From the NCBI GenBank assembly GCA_035315065.1, contig DATFYM010000176.1:1-24867 (forward strand): a stretch of DNA of 24,867 nt, given 5' to 3'. The notes under the pieces were generated by a model. That model searched no databases, was not told the DNA's origin, and worked only from the letters and a program-made list of their open reading frames with translations. Shown one piece after another: positions 1 to 6,797 of the stretch. The position numbers and the translations under genes are program-made. The DNA comes from DATFYM01 sp035315065. Its GTDB lineage: Bacteria; Acidobacteriota; Terriglobia; UBA7540. Positions within the stretch are counted from its first letter, which is position 1. Every line of letters starts with the position of its first letter.

Positions 1-170
1 ACCGAGGTGCGCCCGTTATCGCTACAGTAGAGGGCGGCGAAGTCTTCATCCCGGAACAGATGTTGCCGGTTCTGGGCCAGGTACCCGTACAAGGTGTCGC
101 GCCCGACAAAATCGAGATAGATCCGGTCGGCGGCAAAGAGCTTGTCTTGGGGAGAGCGGGTGCCCATCAT
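1..170 (-). CDS. IS1182-like transposase, N-terminal part (runs off the left edge)
   Basis: The reverse strand from 170 down reads MMGTRSPQDKLF, then FVGRDTLYGYLA, LFRDEDFAALYC and SDNGRTSV before the window ends, giving 56 complete codons. The pattern of a short N-terminus, a 'D-x-L/F-Y-x-x-L' stretch and the 'LYC-x-D-N-G-R' block is typical of the N-terminal (DUF772-like) part of IS1182/IS5-type DDE transposases. The catalytic DDE residues lie outside the window. The start ATG (170-168) overlaps the stop of the upstream small gene in an ATGA arrangement, so translation is probably coupled. A second ATG follows at once at 167. Family recognition is from memory of the motifs; whether the element is intact cannot be seen. 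Confidence 0.72.
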   Translation of the reverse strand, partial: MMGTRSPQDKLFAADRIYLDFVGRDTLYGYLAQNRQHLFRDEDFAALYCSDNGRTS

Positions 171-424
171 GACCGTACCTCCCGGCCCGATGGCGACTTC
201 TTCTCCCCGGACGGCCGGGCCACGCCGGAGAGGGCCTTCCGCTCCGGCAAGCGCACCAACAGCAGGTGGGTGCGGTCGACCACCTTCCAGGTGACCGTCT
301 CGCCGGGTTGCAAGTCGAGGGCGGAAGCCAAGGGAAGGGGGATGTTGGCGTAAACCTGCACGGTGCCGCCCTGGCGGCGGATGCCCTGCAGGCGAGTCGG
401 GAAATGATCTTCGAGAGTGGCCAT
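167..424 (-). CDS. small AbrB/SpoVT-like DNA-binding protein coupled to the transposase
   Basis: This is an 85-residue protein. Residues about 20-58 (GTVQVYANIPLPLASAL, then LQPGETVTWKVVD) look like the swapped-hairpin beta fold of AbrB/MazE-type proteins, in which a 'V-x-IP' strand is followed by a 'L-x-x-G' turn. The tail is basic and polar. The stop overlaps the transposase start (ATGA), so the two are probably one transcript. No Shine-Dalgarno sequence precedes the ATG at 424; instead a perfect inverted repeat touches the start codon. It could be a passenger regulator of the insertion sequence or a stranded antitoxin, but no toxin is visible. The fold assignment is an inference from strand and turn pattern; the coding call is stronger because of the overlap. 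Confidence 0.6.
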   Translation of the reverse strand: MATLEDHFPTRLQGIRRQGGTVQVYANIPLPLASALDLQPGETVTWKVVDRTHLLLVRLPERKALSGVARPSGEKKSPSGREVRS

Positions 425-444
425 ATCTATGCAATATCATAGAT
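425..444. promoter_or_regulatory. 20-bp inverted repeat touching the AbrB-like start codon
   Basis: ATCTATG (425-431) and CATAGAT (438-444) are perfect reverse complements around a 6-nt centre, and the repeat directly abuts the ATG at 424-422. On the minus strand a TTGACT hexamer lies at about 459-454. Its position suggests an autoregulatory operator or a structure that hides the start; this is inference. Confidence 0.45.
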
Positions 445-532
445 TCAGCAAAAGTCAAGGATTTTTTTGAACTTCCCTGCACTTTTTTTGCTACTCATCA
501 ATATCCGCCGTTCGGCCCCCCGAAACTCGAAC

Positions 533-1255
533 ATGAGGTTGCTGCGGGACTTTCCGGATGAGTCTCTAGGGATCCTCCGGGAAGACGCCGAGCGGCGCCA
601 GTTCGCGGACGACCACGCCCGGCTGATCCGGTATCTCTACGGGGAGAATACTACGGACCATGGAGGGGCCATCCAGGCGCTCTTCCGCCAGTTGGCCCGC
701 CCGGAGGAGGAGACTGAGGGGAGAAGTCCCAAGAAGCAGCGCGAGCTGCTGCTGAATGCGATCGAGGTGGAGACGCAGGAGGTGGAGACGGAATACGCAC
801 TGTTCCGGCGGGACCACATCGAGTTGACGGCGTGGGCGAAGGGAGCGATGCTGGCGCCGGACGAAGGGTCGAGGTGGATCATCCAGGAAGCAGCGACGCT
901 GGACCGGGCCATCGACCGCAAGATCAAGCTGCTGATGGAACTGCGGAAGGATTTGCGGCAGCAGCTCAAGTGGGAGCGCGAGGAAGCGGAAGCAAACGCC
1001 GGGGCCGACAGTCAGGAACCGGTCGCCAGCAGTCAGGAGCCGGTAGGGGCGAGTTTACCTCGCCAAGGTGAGGAAGAGAACAAAGATCCTCAGCCCGAAG
1101 GGGCGAGTTCACCTCGCCAGTCTGAGGAACTGAACCAGGCTCCCCAGTCCTCGGCTGCAGGTGGAGGCCGTGTGGGCGGCGCCGCTGAGAGCACCGAAGC
1201 GTCTGCGGATATGGCCCCTGCGGATGCCGAGGCGGCGCACGACGACCATTTGTAG
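533..1255 (+). CDS. hypothetical protein with helical core and repeat-derived acidic tail
   Basis: It is 240 residues from ATG 533; an in-frame TTG at 467 would add 22 residues, and neither start has a clear ribosome site. The first about 145 residues are helical and charged, with a segment LDRAIDRKIKLLMELRKDL resembling the C-terminal helix of acidobacterial and planctomycete conserved hypotheticals found in multicopy, though I cannot confirm membership. From about residue 160 the protein is low complexity (E, Q, P, A, S). That tail is made of DNA repeats: SQEPV twice, and a longer unit GAS(L/S)PRQ-x-EE twice, the latter encoded by copies of a GGCGAG/CTCGCC hairpin. It follows the insertion sequence. 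No function is assigned. Confidence 0.55.
   Translation: MRLLRDFPDESLGILREDAERRQFADDHARLIRYLYGENTTDHGGAIQALFRQLARPEEETEGRSPKKQRELLLNAIEVETQEVETEYALFRRDHIELTAWAKGAMLAPDEGSRWIIQEAATLDRAIDRKIKLLMELRKDLRQQLKWEREEAEANAGADSQEPVASSQEPVGASLPRQGEEENKDPQPEGASSPRQSEELNQAPQSSAAGGGRVGGAAESTEASADMAPADAEAAHDDHL
1012..1135 (+). repeat. direct repeats with small hairpins inside the hypothetical gene
   Basis: CAGTCAGGA-x-CCGGT occurs twice (about 1012 and 1033), and GGGGCGAGTT-x-ACCTCGCC occurs twice (about 1047 and 1099). The second unit contains a GGCGAG / CTCGCC stem with a five-base loop. Both pairs stay in frame and create the repetitive protein tail. Confidence 0.65.
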
Positions 1256-1294
1256 GGCCGAACGGCGTTCGGGCCCCATGGGCGAGATGCCCAT

Positions 1295-1313
1295 CCCGCC
1301 TAGTCTAGGCGGG
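1295..1313. terminator. strong GC hairpin downstream of the hypothetical gene
   Basis: CCCGCCTA (1295-1302), loop GTC, TAGGCGGG (1306-1313) form a perfect 8-bp stem. It sits between two smaller inverted repeats, CCGAAC/GTTCGG at 1258-1272 and ATGGGC/GCCCAT at about 1278-1294. There is no T-run, so termination is uncertain; the following GACGCCCGCGCTACAG is a word often seen in dispersed bacterial intergenic repeats. Confidence 0.4.
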
Positions 1314-1520
1314 AGGCGAGACGCCCGCGCTACAGCGTAAGGGGCTCTCCCTGGCCCTGGCGGGAATCGTGCCAAGCAGGGGTCGGGTGGCACCGGTGCG
1401 CCAAATGAAGGGATTTCTCCGTGTGTTCTCGTGGCATCGGACAGTCGCGAGTGCCTTACTTGAGGTCGAAGGCGCTGGTTTCGGGAGAAAGAGGCCGAAA
1501 GTGGAGGGTGGGAGGCTCAA

Positions 1521-1604
1521 GAAAGTCGAAAGTCAAGAGTTAAACGTCGAAAGTGAGGCGACGATGACTTCCGACCTTTAACTTTCGACTTTCAACCGTT
1601 TTTT
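1521..1604. repeat. heptad palindromic element 1 (word AAAGTCG), T-tailed
   Basis: The left arm (1521-1553) is made of words such as GAAAGTC, GAAAGTC, AAGAGTT and GTCGAAAGT; the right arm (about 1567-1593) carries the complementary ACTTCCGAC, TTTAACTTTC and GACTTTC. A run of six T follows at 1599-1604, so the plus-strand transcript could end here. The gap from 1256 to 1811 otherwise holds no gene. Confidence 0.65.
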
Positions 1605-1634
1605 GAGCAAGGGAAGCCACGATGTTATTGAAAA

Positions 1635-1717
1635 GACAAAGTCGAAGGTCGAGAGTCAAAAAGTCGAAAGTCAAAGACGGGCTCGACTTTCGACTTTTGA
1701 CTTTTGACTTTCGACTC
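1635..1717. repeat. heptad palindromic element 2 (words AAAGTCG/AAAGTCA)
   Basis: The left arm contains GAGAGTCAAAAAGTCGAAAG at 1651-1670. The right arm, 1684-1717, is a run of GACTTTC, GACTTTT, GACTTTT, GACTTTC and GACTC in seven-base phase. The two arms are almost fully complementary with a short GC-rich loop (about ACGGGCTC). It uses the same word as element 1, 42 bases away. Confidence 0.7.
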
Positions 1718-1777
1718 TTGCTGAACCTTGACGGTTGGGTTGGTTGATTACCACTGGCACCGAGGGCCAGCGGGCGA

Positions 1778-1783
1778 TATAAT
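1778..1783 (+). promoter_or_regulatory. candidate -10 box for mqnA
   Basis: A perfect TATAAT lies 28 bases before the chosen mqnA ATG. No good -35 is found 16-18 bases upstream (TGGCAC at 1755-1760 is weak), so this is a candidate only. Confidence 0.3.
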
Positions 1784-1811
1784 CGTTAGTCAGGTGAGCC
1801 GTGCTCCGTTT

Positions 1812-2769
<958 letters not shown>

Positions 2770-2771
<2 letters not shown>

Positions 2772-2910
2772 ATTATGAATTATGAATGATGAACGAAAAG
2801 AGGCAGAAGGTAGACGGTAAACTGCATAAAGGGGAAGAAGTCCTCTTCCCCGTGTGCCGTCTACCGTCTACTTTCTACCTCCTTCGTTCATAGTTCATAA
2901 TTCATAATTC
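2770..2910. repeat. heptad palindromic element 3 between mqnA and mqnC (nested words ATTATGA and GTAGACG)
   Basis: The outer arms 2770-2797 and 2883-2910 are reverse complements at 26 of 28 positions. Inside lie arms built from GTAGACG-type words (about 2801-2825 and 2854-2880). At the centre GGGGAAGA (2831-2838), loop AGTCC, TCTTCCCC (2844-2851) form a perfect 8-bp stem. The left arm overlaps the mqnA stop codon (2769-2771), and the right arm ends 11 bases before the mqnC ATG. As RNA it would fold almost end to end. Confidence 0.9.
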
Positions 2911-2921
2911 ATAGTTTTCTT

Positions 2922-3956
2922 ATGCTGACTTCACCCCAAGCTCTCGAGATGCTGGCGTCCGACGATCTGATCGGGCTCGGTATGGAGGCCGACGCTGTGC
3001 GCCGGCGCTTGCACCCCGGCAACGTGATCACCTATCAGATCGACCGCAACGTCAACTACACCAACATCTGCACCGAATATTGCTCCTTCTGCGCCTTCTA
3101 CCGGCCGGTGGGCTCGCCGGAGGGCTACGTACAGCCGCTGGAGTCCATTTACCAGAAGATCGAGGAGACGCTGGCCCTGGGCGGCACCGGCGTGCTGATG
3201 CAGGGCGGGCTGCATCCCGACCTCAAGCTCGACTACTACGAAAACCTGCTGCGCAGCATCAAGTGGCGCTATCCCCAAATCCACCTGCACTGCCTCTCGG
3301 CGCCGGAAGTGCTGAACATCGCCGAGATCTGCGGCACCACCGTGCGCGACGTCATCGCCCGGCTCATGGACGCGGGCCTCGATTCCATTCCCGGCGCCGG
3401 CGCCGAGATTCTGGACGACGAGGTCCGCTTCCGCATCGCGCGCCTCAAGTGCCGCACCGATGAGTGGCTGGAAGTCCATCGCACCGCGCACCAGCTTGGC
3501 ATGAGGACCACCGCCACCATGATGTTCGGCTGTGGCGAGACGCTGCAGCATCGCGTCAATCACCTGGAGCGCATCCGCAACCTGCAGGAAGAGACCGGCG
3601 GCTTCACCGCCTTCATCCCCTGGTTCTTCCAGCGCGAGAACACGTCGCTGGGGCGCTTGGTGCGGGAAGAGATAACCGCTGTAGACTACTTGAAGACGCT
3701 AGCCATCTCCCGCCTGTACCTGGAAAACATCGTCAACGTGCAGGCTTCGTGGCTGACCCCCGGCCACAAGATCTGCCAGATCGCGCTCCGCTTCGGCGCC
3801 AACGACGTGGGCAGCATCCTCATCGAAGAGAACGTGGTCAGCGCCGCCGGCTGCCACAACAAGTCGACCGAGGAAGGTTTGCGGCGCCTGATCGCCGACG
3901 CCGGCTTTCGTCCCCACAAGCGCGACACGCTCTACCGCATGTACTTCCTGAACTAG
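2922..3956 (+). CDS. mqnC: cyclic dehypoxanthine futalosine synthase MqnC (radical SAM)
   Basis: MqnC is the radical SAM enzyme that cyclises dehypoxanthine futalosine in the futalosine menaquinone pathway. The CxxxCxxC cluster motif is Cys50, Cys54 and Cys57 in the context NVNYTNICTEYCSFCAFYRP, which is the MqnC rather than the MqnE style. Other family blocks are GGTGVLMQGGLHPDL, LHCLSAPEV, GLDSIPGAGAEIL and TATMMFG. At 344 residues it is slightly short of the usual 350-380 but looks complete. No Shine-Dalgarno sequence is seen before the ATG; the space is occupied by the end of the heptad palindrome, so translation may be weak or coupled through folding. The other pathway genes (mqnB, mqnD, mqnE) are not in the window. 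Confidence 0.9.
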   Translation: MLTSPQALEMLASDDLIGLGMEADAVRRRLHPGNVITYQIDRNVNYTNICTEYCSFCAFYRPVGSPEGYVQPLESIYQKIEETLALGGTGVLMQGGLHPDLKLDYYENLLRSIKWRYPQIHLHCLSAPEVLNIAEICGTTVRDVIARLMDAGLDSIPGAGAEILDDEVRFRIARLKCRTDEWLEVHRTAHQLGMRTTATMMFGCGETLQHRVNHLERIRNLQEETGGFTAFIPWFFQRENTSLGRLVREEITAVDYLKTLAISRLYLENIVNVQASWLTPGHKICQIALRFGANDVGSILIEENVVSAAGCHNKSTEEGLRRLIADAGFRPHKRDTLYRMYFLN

Positions 3957-3995
3957 CCCTGTCCAACGAAGGCTTGCCGGCCGAAGATTGAAAAC

Positions 3996-4071
3996 AGCTT
4001 CAGCTATCAGCGCTCAGCTCTCAGCACGAAAGTCCGGTTCTTGCTGATAGCTGATAGCTGATGGCTGATAG
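3996..4071. repeat. heptad palindromic element 4 (word TGATAGC)
   Basis: The left arm is TATCAGC, GCTCAGC, TCTCAGC; the right arm (from about 4043) is TGATAGC, TGATAGC, TGATGGC, TGATAGC, complementary in seven-base phase. The loop reads ACGAAAGTCCGGTTCTTGC. The arms have different copy numbers. It lies 40 bases after the mqnC stop. Nearly the same sequence, loop included, recurs at 11740-11817. Confidence 0.9.
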
Positions 4072-4127
4072 CCAATCGAGGGGCAGGCTAAACGCGTCCC
4101 AGCCCAAGACGAGCGGGAGTAATTCTG

Positions 4128-4156
4128 TTTACTTTGATTGGTGATTGTGATACAAG
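4128..4156 (+). promoter_or_regulatory. candidate promoter of the symporter gene
   Basis: TTTACT (4128-4133), a 17-base spacer and TACAAG (4151-4156) each match four of six consensus positions. It sits 22 bases before the start codon and just after the preceding palindrome. Confidence 0.3.
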
Positions 4157-4177
4157 TCGCGCTTCGGTGGTGCCGCT

Positions 4178-5824
4178 ATGGAAATGCATCTCGGTTTGGT
4201 CGACTACTCGATCATCGCTATTTACTTCGCTTTCGTGCTGGGCATCGGGTTCTGGCTGCGCAGCCACATGAAGACGAGCGAAGACTTCTTCCTCTCCGGG
4301 CGATCCATTCCCGGCTGGGTCACGGGTCTGGCTTTCATGTCTGCCAACCTCGGCGCGCTCGAGGTTCTGGGGTACGCGGCCAACGCCGCCAAGTACGGCG
4401 CGGTGGTCACTCACTTCTACTGGCTCGGCGCGATTCCGGCCATGTGCTTTGTGGGCGTCTTCATGATGCCGTTTTACTACGGCAGCAAAGCGCGCAGCGT
4501 CCCTGAGTTCCTGCGCCTGCGCTACGATGAGAAGACGCGCACCTTGAACGCGGGTGGCTTCGCCATCCTCACCTTGCTGGTCTCGGGCATCGACCTGTAC
4601 GCCATGGCTCTCCTGTTCCAGCAACTGCTGCATTGGCCGTTTTTCGCCAGCGTCGTGGCGTCCGCGACGGTGGTGGCGGCTTATATTCTGCTGGGCGGTC
4701 TGACCTCCTCGATTTATAACGAGGTTCTGCAGTTCTTCCTCATTGTGTTCGGATTCCTGCCCATGACCATCCTTGGCCTGAAGGCGGTAGGCGGCTTCCT
4801 GGGCCTCAATAGCAGTCTGGAGTCCGTGGCCGTCAGCGCGGGCCATCCCGCCGGTTTCTACGATCACGTCTGGGCCAACCTCGGGCACGCCAGCAATAAT
4901 CCCCTGGGAGTGAACTGGATTGAAATGACACTAGGGCTGGGCTTCGTTCTTTCTTTCGGGTACTGGTGCACGGACTTCCTGGTGGTCCAGCGGGCTCTGG
5001 CGGCGAAGGACATGGCAGCCGCGGAACGTACGCCCCTGATCGCCGCCGTTCCCAAGATGTTCTTCCCGGCGCTGGTGATCCTCCCCGGTTTGGTGGCGAT
5101 TGGCTTCCCCGAGGTGAGTCCGGGGTTCGGCACGCCGCCGAACTTCAACTTGGCGCTGCCCTTGATGTTGCAGAGGTTTTATCCGTCCGGCTTGCTCGGT
5201 ATTGGCATGACCGCTCTCCTGGCAAGCTTTATGTCCGGCATGGCCGGGAACGTGACCGCCTTCAACACCGTCTGGACCTACGATATCTATCAGACGCACA
5301 TCAATCCCGGCAAACCCGATCGGCATTACCTGATGATGGGCCGCGTGGCTACTATTGTTGCCGTGGTCGCCGGCGTCTTGACGGCTTTCATCGTGCTGCA
5401 CTTCAACAACCTGATGGACTACCTGCAGGCGCTGTTCAGCATCTTCAATGCGCCTCTGTTTGCCACTTTCCTGCTGGGCATGTTCTGGAAGCGCACCACC
5501 GGTCACGGCGCGTTTTGGGGACTGCTGTGTGGCCTGGTGGGTTCGACCTCACATTATGTGCTGTACCGAACCGACGTGATCCGCTATTACAGTCCCATGG
5601 GCGCGAACTTCTTTCAGGCGATGTGGGCCTTCGGGATTGGCCTGGTGGTAACCGTGGTGGTGACCTTGATGACCAAGCCGCGGCCGGAGAGCGAACTGGT
5701 AGGGCTCGTTTACTCCCTGACGCCGCGGCCGGAGCTAGCGCGCTTGCCGTGGTACCAGCGCCCGGGCATGATTGCGCTTGGCGTTTTGGGACTCTGCCTC
5801 ATTCTCAATATCATCTTCTGGTGA
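4178..5824 (+). CDS. sodium:solute symporter (SSS family), substrate unknown
   Basis: This 548-residue polytopic inner-membrane protein has about 13 hydrophobic helices. It begins with a short periplasmic N-terminus, DYSIIAIYFAFVLGIGFWL, then the SSS signature region SEDFFLSGRSIPGWVTGLAFMSANLGALEVLG and the RSVPEFLRLRYDEKTR loop. YILLGGLTSSIYNEVLQFFL matches the family's helix-5 'GG-x-x-A/S-x-x-x-D/E-x-x-Q' block, and FMSGMAGNVTAFNTVWTYDIY the sodium-site helix 8. ATG 4178 has CGGTGGTG six bases upstream. The family imports sugars, amino acids or organic acids with Na+; the sequence alone does not fix the substrate, although it resembles the sugar-type members. A small membrane protein follows seven bases after its stop. 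Confidence 0.88.
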   Translation: MEMHLGLVDYSIIAIYFAFVLGIGFWLRSHMKTSEDFFLSGRSIPGWVTGLAFMSANLGALEVLGYAANAAKYGAVVTHFYWLGAIPAMCFVGVFMMPFYYGSKARSVPEFLRLRYDEKTRTLNAGGFAILTLLVSGIDLYAMALLFQQLLHWPFFASVVASATVVAAYILLGGLTSSIYNEVLQFFLIVFGFLPMTILGLKAVGGFLGLNSSLESVAVSAGHPAGFYDHVWANLGHASNNPLGVNWIEMTLGLGFVLSFGYWCTDFLVVQRALAAKDMAAAERTPLIAAVPKMFFPALVILPGLVAIGFPEVSPGFGTPPNFNLALPLMLQRFYPSGLLGIGMTALLASFMSGMAGNVTAFNTVWTYDIYQTHINPGKPDRHYLMMGRVATIVAVVAGVLTAFIVLHFNNLMDYLQALFSIFNAPLFATFLLGMFWKRTTGHGAFWGLLCGLVGSTSHYVLYRTDVIRYYSPMGANFFQAMWAFGIGLVVTVVVTLMTKPRPESELVGLVYSLTPRPELARLPWYQRPGMIALGVLGLCLILNIIFW

Positions 5825-5831
5825 GACAACT

Positions 5832-6071
5832 ATGGCTGCAATAGGATCGCTTGATATCCGCTGGCCCATCGGATTCATTTTCACCATCTACGGGGTCATA
5901 CTGCTGGTTTTTGGCGGCCTCGGGCAGCTTCGAGGGCTCGCGGACATGGAGCATGGCGTCGTCGAACTGCCTGGCGGGCTACTGAACGTGGACCTGATCT
6001 GGGGCGGAGGCTTTCTGGTGTTTGGATTGCTGATGGCCTGGATGGCGCGGAGAGCGTCACGCCAGCCATGA
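5832..6071 (+). CDS. small two-helix membrane protein coupled to the symporter
   Basis: This 79-residue protein has two hydrophobic helices, about residues 11-29 (IGFIFTIYGVILLVFGGLG) and 53-70 (LIWGGGFLVFGLLMAWMA), with a short polar hairpin between. ATG 5832 is chosen because GGTGAG overlaps the symporter stop six bases upstream; the open frame reaches further back to 5772 inside the symporter but without support. The seven-base gap implies co-transcription and coupled translation. It is probably an accessory subunit of the symporter, as known for several small-protein/transporter pairs, but this is inference. I do not recognise a named family. Confidence 0.7.
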   Translation: MAAIGSLDIRWPIGFIFTIYGVILLVFGGLGQLRGLADMEHGVVELPGGLLNVDLIWGGGFLVFGLLMAWMARRASRQP

Positions 6072-6090
6072 TCGAGTCCGTGCGTCGCAC

Positions 6091-6723
6091 TCAGTGCGGC
6101 ACTGGGCCCTTGGTCACCGCGGCCACCAGCGAAAGCACCAGGAGAACGAGCAGCGCGAAAGCCAGGAACCTCCCGACGGGCGTGAGTTCCGCCTCAACCC
6201 ATCGGCACGGAGCCGCGGGGCTTCGGCGCCGGGACAGGTACCAGGGGAAGAAAACGATCCAGAGCATCACCGACCCCAAGGCCCAGCGGAACGGTTTAGG
6301 AATCGACTTGGCGCGAGCGTCTTGCAAGACCCAAATGGATGATCCGAGAACGGCGCCAAACGAAATGAGCTGAGCCTTGGCGAGGCTCACCAGCGACAGA
6401 CTAACCCCCACTAACACCAGCCAGGCCAGCAGCACGACAAGGAAGATCTGCCAGGAGAACGACACGGGTGGAGCGGCGGCGATCGTAGCCGGTCTCTCCG
6501 CGGGGCGGGTGCCTTCCCGGCGCTTGATGTTGGCTGGATCCACCGGCTGCCGGCACGCCGCACAGACACGGGACATTGGCCCGAGAAGCTGACCGCACGC
6601 CGGGCAGGGAAAGGGTTCGTCGTCGGCCGGTGGCGGAGCGTTGCGCTCGAGGTTCTTCGCATTAACGGCGGCCTCGACGTAGGCTTTGATTTCTTCCTTC
6701 ATGGTCGTTCGGGTGATCGCCAT
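6091..6723 (-). CDS. zinc-ribbon membrane protein, function unknown
   Basis: It is 210 residues. A cytoplasmic N-terminal zinc ribbon is formed by Cys40-x2-Cys43 and Cys54-x2-Cys57 (CPACGQ, CAACRQ), followed by a proline-rich linker. Three or so hydrophobic helices follow: about 88-112, 117-128 and 145-160, with a last one near 184-203. Met1 and Met8 are both possible starts; neither has a good ribosome site. It lies 74 bases downstream of a PIG-L deacetylase on the same strand and converges with the symporter pair, 19 bases apart. Ribbon-plus-helices proteins of this type are common but uncharacterised. Confidence 0.7.
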   Translation of the reverse strand: MAITRTTMKEEIKAYVEAAVNAKNLERNAPPPADDEPFPCPACGQLLGPMSRVCAACRQPVDPANIKRREGTRPAERPATIAAAPPVSFSWQIFLVVLLAWLVLVGVSLSLVSLAKAQLISFGAVLGSSIWVLQDARAKSIPKPFRWALGSVMLWIVFFPWYLSRRRSPAAPCRWVEAELTPVGRFLAFALLVLLVLSLVAAVTKGPVPH

Positions 6724-6797
6724 AGGCTATTGGCGCCACTCCCACGCCGCCCGTGCGATCACGGTCTAAGGTCGCTATTCCCGTACCGCGCTCCGGC

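Larger units (their letters stand above)
1..445 (-). mobile_element. 5' end of an IS1182-like insertion sequence with accessory gene
   Basis: The block holds the truncated transposase, its overlapping AbrB-like gene and the palindromic region in front of them. The right boundary is uncertain: no terminal inverted repeat or target-site duplication can be identified because the other end lies outside the window. The element plausibly ends between about 445 and 530. Confidence 0.45.
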
